6,785 nt of DNA from FEN-727 sp036508635 (GCA_036508635.1 DATCGY010000122.1:1-6785); one strand, 5' to 3'; shown: positions 1 through 6,265, numbered from the stretch's first letter. A program made the numbers and translations. The notes: generated from the sequence alone by a model not told the origin.

Positions 1-1
1 C

Positions 2-1738
2 ACGAACGGCTTCGGAGATGCCAATAACAAGGAAATAACCTCGTCGGAGAGACAGATTGGTACTACCTCACTGTTCTTCGGTACGGAAAACAAGACGAAC
101 GGGTGCGAGGTATGGAAAACCAACGAGACCACCGTAGAACCTTTCACCGACTGGGCGAAATTAAATACAGATGGATTTGGCGATGACAATAACTCCGCGG
201 CCTCTTCGATCTCCAATGTCAAGAGCTCGACGACCAATACCGACATGGTTGTCGGCACTTACAACGATTCATCCGGTTGTGAGATATGGCTGCTCAATAA
301 CAACAACTGGAGCAAGATAGGAAACCACGGCTTCGGGAGCGCCTCCAACTTTAACGCGTACGGAATATATATGACCATCAGTTCTGGTTCACGAAAGATC
401 AGGGTGGCAACCGGCGGCGGGGTCGCCGGGGGCGCGAGGGTGTGGAACAACTACGGCGAAGGGCCGCCTCCCCCGCAGAATCCTGTGACCTGGTACCTTG
501 CCGAAGGCTCGACCGCCTGGGGATTCTCCGACTATATGACCATCGAGAACCCGAACACCACGGCGACGACGGCGAAGGTAACTTACCAGACGACCGACGG
601 GGCTGTCGACGGGGGTACGATAAGCCTGCCCGCGAAGAGCCAGACGACGGTAAACCCGGCGGACACACTCGGAGCGAAGGACTTCTCGACCAAGGTGGTA
701 TCAAACCAGGGCAAGGATATCGCGGTGGACCGGACTATGACCTGGACCGGGACCGGAGCTCCTTCACCGGAAGGCCACTCATCGATCGGTGTCACGAATC
801 CGGCCAAGACCTGGTATCTGCCCGAGGGCGCGTCGGCCTGGGGGTTCGAGTGCTGGCTCCTTATCCAGAACCCGGGCAACACCGATGCGACCTGCACGGT
901 GACCTACATGATCGAGAATCAGGCACCACAGACAAAGACCAAGACGGTGCCCGCAAACTCAAGGGCATCCTTCAACATGAAAGACGACATCGGTGAGCAG
1001 AACGCGTCGATAAAGGTTGTGGGAACCGTACCGGTGATCGCCGAGCGCGCCATGTACCGAAACTCGCGGCGTGAAGGCCACGAGTCAATAGGCACGACCA
1101 CCCCCGCCACCGACTACTACCTCGCCGAAGGAACGACCGGATGGGGATTCGTGACCTGGCTGCTTATCCAGAACCCGAACTCCACGGCGGCGAATGTGAC
1201 CGTAACCTACATGACATCATCCGGGCCGCAGCCTCAACCTTCATTCTCGCTGCCCGCGAACTCGAGAAAGACGATAAGGGTAAACGACGTGCTACCCCAG
1301 ATTGACTTCTCGACGAAGGTCCACGGCGATAAACCTATCATCGCTGAAAGGTCGATGTTCTGGGGCGACCCCACACCGTCGACCGAAGTCTGCCACGACT
1401 CTATCGGTACCCCTAACTCGCACACGTCCTACTACCTGCCGGATGGGCAGACTTCCAACGGAAGGGAGACCTGGACGCTCGTACAGAACCCGAACTCAAC
1501 GGCTGTGAGCGTTGAGATCACATACCTGACTCCAACCGGGACGGGCAACGCCATCTTCACGGACACCGTCCCCGCGAACTCGCGCAAGACCTACAACATG
1601 GCGGACAAGCTTCCCAACTCCAGGGCGGCCATCAAGGTCGTATCCAAGACCTCAGGGAAGAAGATCATCGTGGAGCGCGCCATGTACTGGAACAACCGCG
1701 GCGCGGGAACCGAAACACTTGGCGCGTATTTTGACTGA
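2..1738 (+). CDS. Secreted/surface repeat protein: propeller-like units plus four YLAEG repeats (5' end outside window)
   Basis: The frame is open from base 2 without a stop, so the ATG at 245 is internal and the true start lies upstream; 578 residues are visible. Residues 1-140 carry three units about 52-55 residues apart, each with a GFG(D/S)xxN motif, two followed by NGCEVW or SGCEIW; size and W/G spacing suggest beta-propeller blades. A PPPP linker (about 461-484) leads into four repeats of 100-107 residues, each opening with W/YYL(A/P)(E/D)G, then a QNP or ENP motif, an LPANSR-like motif, and (except in repeat 4) an EGH/HDSIG-like end. Similar repeats occur in exported actinobacterial proteins (possibly the family Pfam calls DUF5719; unsure). 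The protein ends shortly after the fourth repeat with no membrane anchor or LPxTG, so it is probably released or held by its missing N-terminal part. Function unknown; adhesion or envelope display is a guess. A hairpin terminator follows at 1770. Confidence 0.85.
   Translation, partial: TNGFGDANNKEITSSERQIGTTSLFFGTENKTNGCEVWKTNETTVEPFTDWAKLNTDGFGDDNNSAASSISNVKSSTTNTDMVVGTYNDSSGCEIWLLNNNNWSKIGNHGFGSASNFNAYGIYMTISSGSRKIRVATGGGVAGGARVWNNYGEGPPPPQNPVTWYLAEGSTAWGFSDYMTIENPNTTATTAKVTYQTTDGAVDGGTISLPAKSQTTVNPADTLGAKDFSTKVVSNQGKDIAVDRTMTWTGTGAPSPEGHSSIGVTNPAKTWYLPEGASAWGFECWLLIQNPGNTDATCTVTYMIENQAPQTKTKTVPANSRASFNMKDDIGEQNASIKVVGTVPVIAERAMYRNSRREGHESIGTTTPATDYYLAEGTTGWGFVTWLLIQNPNSTAANVTVTYMTSSGPQPQPSFSLPANSRKTIRVNDVLPQIDFSTKVHGDKPIIAERSMFWGDPTPSTEVCHDSIGTPNSHTSYYLPDGQTSNGRETWTLVQNPNSTAVSVEITYLTPTGTGNAIFTDTVPANSRKTYNMADKLPNSRAAIKVVSKTSGKKIIVERAMYWNNRGAGTETLGAYFD
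5..400 (+). repeat. Three propeller-like GFGD repeat units
   Basis: The GFG motif is coded at 8, 173 and 329, giving unit lengths of 165 and 156 bases (55 and 52 residues). Units share the pattern W-x-K-(L/I)...GFG(D/S)xxN, a stretch of S/T/N residues, then (V/F)GT(Y/E)N and GC-E-(V/I)-W. The first two units contain a single Cys in the GCE motif. The third unit drifts and runs into the proline linker. More blades probably lie upstream of the window. The blade interpretation is by length and pattern only. Confidence 0.6.
488..1735 (+). repeat. Four tandem YLAEG repeats
   Basis: Units begin at 488, 809, 1109 and 1424 and run 321, 300, 315 and 312 bases. Unit 1 opens TWYLAEGSTAWGF, unit 2 TWYLPEGASAWGF, unit 3 TDYYLAEGTTGWGF and unit 4 TSYYLPDGQTSNG. 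Shared landmarks in order are the opening motif, (L/T)x(I/V)(Q/E)NPN, VTYM or ITYL, LPAN/VPANSR, a (D/N)xxxKV strand, and (A/V)ER(A/S)M. Unit 4 is the most diverged: it lacks the AWGF aromatic motif. The repeats differ enough at DNA level that they are old duplications, not recent slippage. Confidence 0.85.
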
Positions 1739-1769
1739 GTCGAGATAGCGGCCGGAAGATAGAAAAGAG

Positions 1770-1802
1770 AATATCCGGTGCCACCCGGCACCGGATATTT
1801 TT
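1770..1802 (+). terminator. Strong intrinsic terminator, possibly bidirectional
   Basis: The arms AATATCCGGTGCC (1770-1782) and GGCACCGGATATT (1787-1799) are perfectly complementary over 13 bp with an ACCC loop. Five T's follow at 1798-1802 on the plus strand. The hairpin lies 31 bases after the stop of the repeat-protein gene. On the minus strand the stem is followed by CTCTTTTCT, a weaker U-rich stretch, so it may also stop transcription arriving from the mnmA side. Confidence 0.85.
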
Positions 1803-1818
1803 GTCTGTGGACGAGAGA

Positions 1819-1849
1819 AACTCGCTCAGCGTCTTGAGCAAGGCGAGTT
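1819..1849. repeat. Imperfect inverted repeat between the converging YLAEG genes
   Basis: AACTCGC (1819-1825) pairs with GCGAGTT (1843-1849). An alternative nested pairing is GCTCA (1824-1828) with TGAGC (1835-1839). No good T-run follows on either strand, so a terminator role is weak. It could be a remnant structure at the decayed end of the minus-strand fragment. The rest of 1803-1892 shows nothing recognisable. Confidence 0.45.
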
Positions 1850-1892
1850 AATTCCTGGCGTCGCTGTTATCCATACGCCCTCTGGTTAGCAT

Positions 1893-2534
1893 TTATGTTA
1901 TCGATATTGATATACCCGGGATCATGATCAGCGACGGGGCCGCGTTGGGGTTCTGCACCAGCACCCACGTCGTGAAGCCCCAGGCCGTGGAACCCTCGGC
2001 AAGGTAGAAATCGCTGGCCGGCGTCGTGGTGCCGACCGAATCCTGGCCCTCACGGCGGTTGTTCCTGTACATGGCCCGCTCGGGGATGACCGGCACGTCG
2101 CTACTGACCTCGATGGACGCGTTCTTCTGGCCGATATCGTCAGCCATGTTGAACGTCGACCTCGAGCTCCCGGGCACGGTCTTCGTCACCTTCACGGGCC
2201 CCTGCCCTTCGACCATGTACGTTATGTCGCATTTTGCAGCCGTAACGCCCGGGTTCTGGACCAGCAGCCATGTCTCGAAGCCGAAAGCCGAGGAGCCTTC
2301 GGCCAGGTACCATGTCCGGGCCGCGCCAGGCACCCCGATGGAACTGTGGCCCTCGATGCCGCCGCCCCACGACATCGTCCTGTCCACCGCGATGTCGAAG
2401 CCTTCTCGGCATACCACCCGGGTGGAAAAGTCGCTGGCCGGCATGACCGTGGAAGGGTCGATGGTCAACCGGCGCGGGATCAAATACCGACGTACCTCGA
2501 GTAGCGAGCGCGACCTGGGTTTCGGTAGTCCCTT
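1893..2534 (-). pseudogene. Truncated YLAEG repeat-protein fragment
   Basis: An in-frame TGA at 2535-2537 precedes this frame and TAA at 1893-1895 closes it. There is no signal peptide and no plausible start with a ribosome site: the first recognisable residues (about 2498 downward) are already mid-repeat (RRLTIDPSTVMPASDFSTRVV-like). Then come the end of one repeat (DIAVDRTMSW, EGHSSIGV), one complete repeat (TWYLAEGSSAFGFETW to EGQDSVGTTTPA), and the first part of a third (FYLAEGSTAWGFTTWVLVQNPNA). Homology stops near 1944 and the last 16 or so residues are unrelated, isoleucine-rich and encoded by AT-rich DNA. The order matches repeats 1 to 3 of the plus-strand gene. I read it as a decayed paralogous copy lacking both ends. 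A small expressed protein cannot be excluded, since the repeat portion has no internal stop or frameshift. Confidence 0.75.
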
Positions 2535-2569
2535 TCATCATCGCACGGCCGTTTGGCGAGACGGTGATC

Positions 2570-3655
2570 TCAAAGCCGCCCTTTGCGTCTCGCTATGCCT
2601 CCCGCGACAACCGTATCACCGACATATGAGACTACCGACTGCCCGGGGGCCGTTGGCTCCTGCGGGGAATCAAACCTTACGGTTGCGCCGTGAGCGCCGG
2701 TGGGCAAGAACGAGGCTTGCTGCGCGGGCTTTCCGTATCTCGTCTTGACACTGACCTCCAGCGGCCCGGAAGGAGGCTCGATCGAGATGTAGTTGACATC
2801 GTCGACGAGCACCTCGCTCTCACGGAACAGCCGCGCTCGAGGCGCGACGGTTATGCTGTTGCTGTCCGGGTCGATATCAACGACGTAGACGGGCTCGGCG
2901 TGTGAAATACCCAGGCCGTGCCGCTGGCCGACTGTGTAATAGGGGAGGCCCCTGTGCGTTCCGATCACGCCCCCAGACTCGTCGAGTATGGCCCCGCTCT
3001 CGGAGCCCTGACTGGTGAAAGCCGTAACAAAAGCTCCACAGCCCTCTGCCCCAATGAAACAGGTATCCTGGCTCTCCGGCTTGTCGCTTACCTTGAGGCC
3101 GAAACGCCGGGCCTCACGGCGCGTGTCGTTCTTGTCCAGTTCTCCTACCGGGAACATCGCACGCGAAAGCTGGTACTGCGTGAGGGAGTGCAGGAAGTAC
3201 GACTGGTCTTTGGAGTCGTCGAGCCCGGTACGGAGAACGTACCTGCCTGAACCTTCATCGAAGGCAACGCGGGCGTAGTGGCCGGTCGCCAGGCAGGTCG
3301 CCTCGAGCCCCAGCGCGACACGCATCAATCCATCGAACTTTATGATCCCGTTGCACGGTACGCACGGGTTCGGCGTCTCTCCACGCACGTAAGACGTGGT
3401 GAAGTACTCAATAACGGACGAGCGAAAATCATCCCTGAAGTTCAAGACGTAGAACGGGATCGAAAGCTTCTCGGCCACACGGCGCGCGTCATCCATCGAG
3501 GCAATGCCGCAACAGGATCTTTCGCCGGCGTTTTCTCCCGGTTCGACAAGCGAAAGGCCTATGCCAATGACGTCAAAGCCCTTCTCCTTCAGGAGCGCCG
3601 CGGCGACCGAGGAGTCTACGCCGCCGGACATCGCCACTACCACCCTGTCAGGCAT
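2570..3655 (-). CDS. mnmA: tRNA-specific 2-thiouridylase MnmA
   Basis: This cytoplasmic enzyme adenylates C2 of the wobble uridine (U34) of tRNA Lys, Glu and Gln and replaces the oxygen with sulfur, giving the s2U core of mnm5s2U-type nucleosides. The 361-residue length is normal for the family. The ATP-pyrophosphatase loop SGGVDSS is at residues 10-16, the motif NPCVPCN at 96-102 (C98, C101), ATGHYAR at 123-129, and the second catalytic cysteine is C199 in SQDTCFIG. The C-terminal beta domain includes TVGQRHGLGI (241-250). In E. coli the residue matching C98 is Asp99, so this is the CxxC-plus-Cys form. Residues 48-50 (CCG) add a further Cys pair. The start sits 35 bases after the nifS stop, preceded only by a weak AGGTGG. 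Co-transcription with nifS suggests the desulfurase feeds it directly, as in the B. subtilis YrvO-MnmA pair. No terminator is seen right after it. Confidence 0.96.
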   Translation of the reverse strand: MPDRVVVAMSGGVDSSVAAALLKEKGFDVIGIGLSLVEPGENAGERSCCGIASMDDARRVAEKLSIPFYVLNFRDDFRSSVIEYFTTSYVRGETPNPCVPCNGIIKFDGLMRVALGLEATCLATGHYARVAFDEGSGRYVLRTGLDDSKDQSYFLHSLTQYQLSRAMFPVGELDKNDTRREARRFGLKVSDKPESQDTCFIGAEGCGAFVTAFTSQGSESGAILDESGGVIGTHRGLPYYTVGQRHGLGISHAEPVYVVDIDPDSNSITVAPRARLFRESEVLVDDVNYISIEPPSGPLEVSVKTRYGKPAQQASFLPTGAHGATVRFDSPQEPTAPGQSVVSYVGDTVVAGGIARRKGRL

Positions 3656-3690
3656 CTGGTGTACCGTCCACCTATATCATCCCCGAGATA

Positions 3691-4857
3691 TCACTCACTT
3701 ATTCTTATCGTGCTGAGCTCCCGCAATCGCGCTACCACGTCTGGTAATACCTCGAGCACCCGGTCGACTTCATCACTCGTGTTTTCGCGGCTGAACGAGA
3801 ACCGGAGGCTCCCCTGTGCCAGGAGCGGTGAAAGCCCCATGGCGGTAAGCACGTGCGATGGCTCTGTCGCGCCTGATGTGCACGCCGAGCCGGTGGAGAC
3901 GGCGATGCCCAGGAGGTCGAGGTTGAGCAGCAGGGACTCGCCGTCCACGCCCTCGAAGCTCATGTTCAGTATGTTTGGAAGAGAGCTCTCGGGGTTGCCG
4001 TTACGGTGCACACCCCGGATGCCCTCCTCGATGCCTGAGGCGAGCTTCTCCCTGAGACTGCGGATGTGGCCCTCGGATGCCTCGAGCTCCGAGACCGCGA
4101 GCTCGGCCGCGGTGGCGAACGCCGCGATGCCTGGAACGTTCTCGGTTCCGGGCCTCAAGCCCCTTTCGTGGCTGCCGCCGAACACTATCGGCTTGATCGG
4201 CGTTCCCTTGCGGATGTACAGGGCACCTATACCCTTAGGTCCGTATATTTTGTGCGCGGACATGGATAGGAGGTCTACCCCGAGCCGATCGACGTCAATC
4301 GGGACTTTTCCGAGTGCCTGTACGGCGTCGGTGTGGAACACGATGCCTTTCTCTCTGGTTATTCGCCCGACGTCCTCCAGGGGCTGCAGAGATCCGGTCT
4401 CGTTGTTCGCGAACATCACCGAGACCAGAGTCGTTTCGGGCTTTATCAGTTCGACGAGCCACTGAGGGTCGAGCCGGCACTCCCGGTTTACGGGAAGATA
4501 GGTTACGTCGAAACCTTCACCCTCGAGGTCCTTACAGCAGTTCAGCACCGCGTGGTGCTCGATGCCGGTGGTGATGATATGGCTGCCTTTGTCCCGGAGC
4601 GCGTAAGCCGCCCCCCTCAGCGCAAGGTTGTCGCTCTCGGTCCCCCCGCCAGTGAATATGACTTCCTCGGACGAAGCGCCGATGCAGGTGCCAAGACGCT
4701 TCCTCGACTCCTCGAGCAACCTCTTGGCATCCTGCCCGAACGAGTGGATGCTCGAGGCGTTCCCGAAAGTCTTCGGCAGAGTCTCGAGTAGCGTTTCGAT
4801 CACTTCCTGCCTGACGGGCGTTGTCGCGGCGTTGTCCAGATATATGTCGGCTCCCAT
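3691..4857 (-). CDS. nifS/iscS: Cysteine desulfurase, NifS/IscS group I
   Basis: This PLP enzyme converts cysteine to alanine and leaves a persulfide on its active-site Cys for transfer to acceptor proteins. The 388 residues are typical. Seen in order: YLDNAATTP at 6-14, GGTESDN at 71-77, EHHAVL at 100-105 (H101 stacks on PLP), NNETG at 151-155, HTDAVQ at 175-180 (D177), the PLP lysine K203 in SAHKIYGPKGIGALY, RPGTEN at 235-240, and the catalytic C326 in STGSACTSG, followed by EPSHVL. The SACTSG loop and this spacing place it in group I (NifS/IscS) rather than SufS. GGAGG (4864-4868) lies 6 bases before the ATG, inside the end of the preceding 65-residue gene, and only two bases separate that stop from this start, so translation is probably coupled. 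The neighbour mnmA makes tRNA thiolation a likely duty; Fe-S assembly is possible too, but no IscU or SufU is in the window. Confidence 0.95.
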   Translation of the reverse strand: MGADIYLDNAATTPVRQEVIETLLETLPKTFGNASSIHSFGQDAKRLLEESRKRLGTCIGASSEEVIFTGGGTESDNLALRGAAYALRDKGSHIITTGIEHHAVLNCCKDLEGEGFDVTYLPVNRECRLDPQWLVELIKPETTLVSVMFANNETGSLQPLEDVGRITREKGIVFHTDAVQALGKVPIDVDRLGVDLLSMSAHKIYGPKGIGALYIRKGTPIKPIVFGGSHERGLRPGTENVPGIAAFATAAELAVSELEASEGHIRSLREKLASGIEEGIRGVHRNGNPESSLPNILNMSFEGVDGESLLLNLDLLGIAVSTGSACTSGATEPSHVLTAMGLSPLLAQGSLRFSFSRENTSDEVDRVLEVLPDVVARLRELSTIRISE

Positions 4858-4859
4858 AT

Positions 4860-5057
4860 TTATCCTCCAGTCGAAACCCGTGCGGCCAACCGCTCGTGAT
4901 ACTCGCAGAAATCATATCCGGCGTGCAACTGCGCCCGCAGCATCTCCTCCTGTCTGTGCGCGTTGAAAAGCCGGCAATCCTTATTGTCGCAGAAAGGCTC
5001 GCCGGTAGCGTAGAAAAAGAGCGCTCGCGCCAAGTACCCTTCTTGTGTATGGTCCAT
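4860..5057 (-). CDS. Small Cys/His protein between cysK and nifS, function unknown
   Basis: The gene encodes 65 residues. It starts 27 bases after the cysK stop with a good AAGGAGC ribosome site (5064-5070) and ends two bases before nifS, so it is a real member of the operon. The cysteines are C23, C28 and C51, with H34 and H54: C-x4-C ... C-x2-H could hold a zinc or a metal cluster. The core runs from PFCDNKDCRLFNAHRQEEM to FCEYHERL and looks conserved in type. I see no signal peptide or membrane segment; the middle (about 29-46) is likely helical. I do not recognise a named family with confidence. Position suggests a partner of the desulfurase, such as a persulfide acceptor, scaffold or activator, or a regulator of the pathway; this is inference from neighbours only. 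Confidence 0.85.
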   Translation of the reverse strand: MDHTQEGYLARALFFYATGEPFCDNKDCRLFNAHRQEEMLRAQLHAGYDFCEYHERLAARVSTGG

Positions 5058-5084
5058 ATGCTTGCTCCTTCTACTGGTTGATTA

Positions 5085-6041
5085 TCAGAGCGAGGCACCC
5101 TCCAATGACTGGATCGCGCTCTCGAATAGCCACGTCGAGAGGTAGCGCTCTCCCGTGTCGGGCAGCACTACGACTATCAGTTTGCCCTCGTTCTCGGGCC
5201 GCTTCGCGACTTCGAGCGCGGCCCAGGCGGCGGCTCCCGAGGATATCCCCGCGAGGATGCCTTCTTTGGTGGCAAGGTCTCGAACGGTCCTGCCGGCATC
5301 CTCCTCGTCGACCTTGATGATCTCGTCGATAAGGTCGGTCCGCAGTACGTCGGGCACGAAACCCGCCCCTATCCCCTGGATCTTGTGCGGGCCGGGGCTT
5401 CCACCGGAGAGGACTGGCGACTTGATCGGCTCGACCGCTACGGCTTTGAAGCCCGGCTTCTTCTCCTTGAGCACCTCGGCAACGCCAGTAAGAGTGCCGC
5501 CGGTCCCGACGCCGCTGACGAGGATATCGACCCTGCCGTCGGTATCGTTCCAGATCTCCAGAGCCGTAGTCTCGCGGTGGATCTTCGGATTGGCCGGGTT
5601 CTTGAACTGCTGTGGGACGAAGCTGTTAGGGATGGTCGCGGCCAGCTCATCGGTCTTACGTATAGCTCCACCCATACCCTCGGGACCCGGCGTAAGCACA
5701 AGGCTCGCACCGAATATGGCCATCAGCTTCCTTCGCTCGATACTCATGGTCTCGGGCATCGTCAGGATCAACTTGTAGCCGCGTGCAGCCGCAACGAAAG
5801 CCAGCGCTATCCCCGTATTGCCGCTTGTCGGCTCAATGATCGTCGTGGTTTCGTTGATGAGGCCCTGACGCTCGGCTTCATCTATCATGCTTACACCGAT
5901 GCGGTCTTTCACGCTCGAGAGTGGATTGAACGATTCGAGCTTGGCGTACACATCGGCTTTTGCGCCGTCCGACACCCTCCTCAGCCTCACGAGGGGAGTG
6001 TTACCCACAGTCTGTGTTATATCTTCAAATAACCTGGTCAT
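5085..6041 (-). CDS. cysK: Cysteine synthase (O-acetylserine sulfhydrylase A)
   Basis: This PLP enzyme of fold type II makes cysteine from O-acetylserine and sulfide in the cytoplasm. With the start chosen here the protein has 318 residues, normal for CysK. It shows VGNTPLVRL near the N-terminus, the PLP lysine K45 in SSVKDR, the substrate loop TSGNTG at 72-77, the phosphate-binding GTGGT at 179-183, SGG at 212-214, GIGAGF at 223-228, and PDTGER at 294-299 near the end. Two ATGs lie six bases apart (6045-6047 and 6039-6041). The GGAGG at 6048-6052 touches the first but is six bases from the second, so the second (MTRLFEDI) is the likely start. It is the first gene of the operon, behind a near-consensus promoter, and supplies the substrate of the desulfurase encoded two genes later. 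A cystathionine beta-synthase or O-phosphoserine enzyme is less likely given the length and motifs. Confidence 0.95.
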   Translation of the reverse strand: MTRLFEDITQTVGNTPLVRLRRVSDGAKADVYAKLESFNPLSSVKDRIGVSMIDEAERQGLINETTTIIEPTSGNTGIALAFVAAARGYKLILTMPETMSIERRKLMAIFGASLVLTPGPEGMGGAIRKTDELAATIPNSFVPQQFKNPANPKIHRETTALEIWNDTDGRVDILVSGVGTGGTLTGVAEVLKEKKPGFKAVAVEPIKSPVLSGGSPGPHKIQGIGAGFVPDVLRTDLIDEIIKVDEEDAGRTVRDLATKEGILAGISSGAAAWAALEVAKRPENEGKLIVVVLPDTGERYLSTWLFESAIQSLEGASL

Positions 6042-6047
6042 CGCCAT

Positions 6048-6052
6048 CCTCC
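6048..6052 (-). promoter_or_regulatory. Ribosome binding site that decides the cysK start
   Basis: GGAGG on the minus strand directly abuts the upstream ATG (6045-6047) with no spacer, but lies six bases before the ATG at 6039-6041. Normal Shine-Dalgarno spacing therefore favours the downstream ATG and an N-terminus of MTRLFED rather than MAMTRLFED. Confidence 0.75.
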
Positions 6053-6062
6053 AGTGTGGATC

Positions 6063-6079
6063 ATCGCTCTGTCTGCGAT
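6063..6079 (-). promoter_or_regulatory. Small hairpin in the cysK leader
   Basis: ATCGC (6079-6075 on the minus strand) and GCGAT (6067-6063) form a perfect 5-bp stem with a 7-base loop, AGACAGA. It lies between the promoter and the ribosome site, ending ten bases before GGAGG. It could modulate ribosome access, stabilise the mRNA, or, as DNA, be a short dyad operator. It is too small for a T-box or SAM riboswitch, and no T-run follows it, so it is not an attenuator terminator. Confidence 0.4.
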
Positions 6080-6115
6080 CTTTAAATACTCTATCAATAT
6101 GGTAGGATTTAGTTG

Positions 6116-6144
6116 AATATATCGTTCGTCTTTTGGCCTGTCAA
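6116..6144 (-). promoter_or_regulatory. Housekeeping-sigma promoter of the cysK operon
   Basis: On the minus strand the -35 box TTGACA (6144-6139) is a perfect match and is followed after exactly 17 bases by TATATT (6121-6116), close to the TATAAT consensus. Transcription should start near 6108-6110, leaving a leader of about 67 bases before the cysK ATG. The local AT-richness (6085-6125) contrasts with the GC-rich genes. ATTG direct repeats (GATTGATTGCATTGAC) overlap the -35 box and could be part of an operator, but this is weak. Confidence 0.75.
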
Positions 6145-6194
6145 TGCAATCAATCGGTCCGGGCCCGCATGAAATATGAATCGTCTCATAGAAG

Positions 6195-6213
6195 AAAAAA
6201 CCGCTGCAAAGCG
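6195..6213 (-). terminator. Possible terminator after metW
   Basis: On the minus strand CGCT-TTGC-AGCG followed by G and TTTTTT (6200-6195) forms a short hairpin with a T-run, about 53 bases past the metW stop and upstream of the cysK promoter. The stem is only 4 bp, so the call rests mainly on the six T's and the placement. It would separate the metW unit from the cysK operon. Confidence 0.45.
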
Positions 6214-6265
6214 CCTGCTTCCCGGGAATGAATGAACGCCGTACTCGATTAGGTTCAGCCGTTCT

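Noticed and set aside
442..996. 184-codon plus-strand frame inside the repeat-protein gene
   Set aside because: It is a shifted frame of the YLAEG repeats, rich in R, G and D with no recognisable domain. The other frame carries the conserved repeats across its whole length.
2140..2541. 133-codon minus-strand frame overlapping the YLAEG fragment, considered as a frameshifted N-terminal part of it
   Set aside because: Its residues (such as GTTETQVALATRGTSVFD) do not convincingly match the missing part of the repeat, so I could not support a frameshift and treat it as a shadow.
2535..2569. Terminator directly after mnmA
   Set aside because: Only weak pairing (CCGT with ACGG) and no T-run. Transcription may continue through the pseudogene toward the hairpin at 1770-1802.
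2026..2748. 240-codon plus-strand frame
   Set aside because: It is the reverse complement of the YLAEG fragment and the mnmA 3' end; composition is shadow-like and no start signal is evident.
3278..4465. 395-codon open frame on the plus strand
   Set aside because: It is antisense to nifS and the mnmA 5' end, has no family motifs and is rich in R/S/P as expected of a shadow frame in GC-rich DNA. The minus-strand genes have full catalytic motifs.
5385..6032. Plus-strand frame of 215 codons opposite cysK
   Set aside because: It lies wholly antisense to cysK, which has all family motifs; no independent support.
6042..6115. Cysteine- or SAM-responsive riboswitch or T-box in the cysK leader
   Set aside because: The leader is about 67 bases with only one 5-bp hairpin; T-box and SAM classes need longer conserved structures that are absent.
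6219..6228. TTCCCGGGAA palindrome between metW and the cysK promoter
   Set aside because: It is a perfect 10-base dyad, but short, single, about 75 bases upstream of the -35 box and not followed by a T-run; too little to call an operator or terminator.
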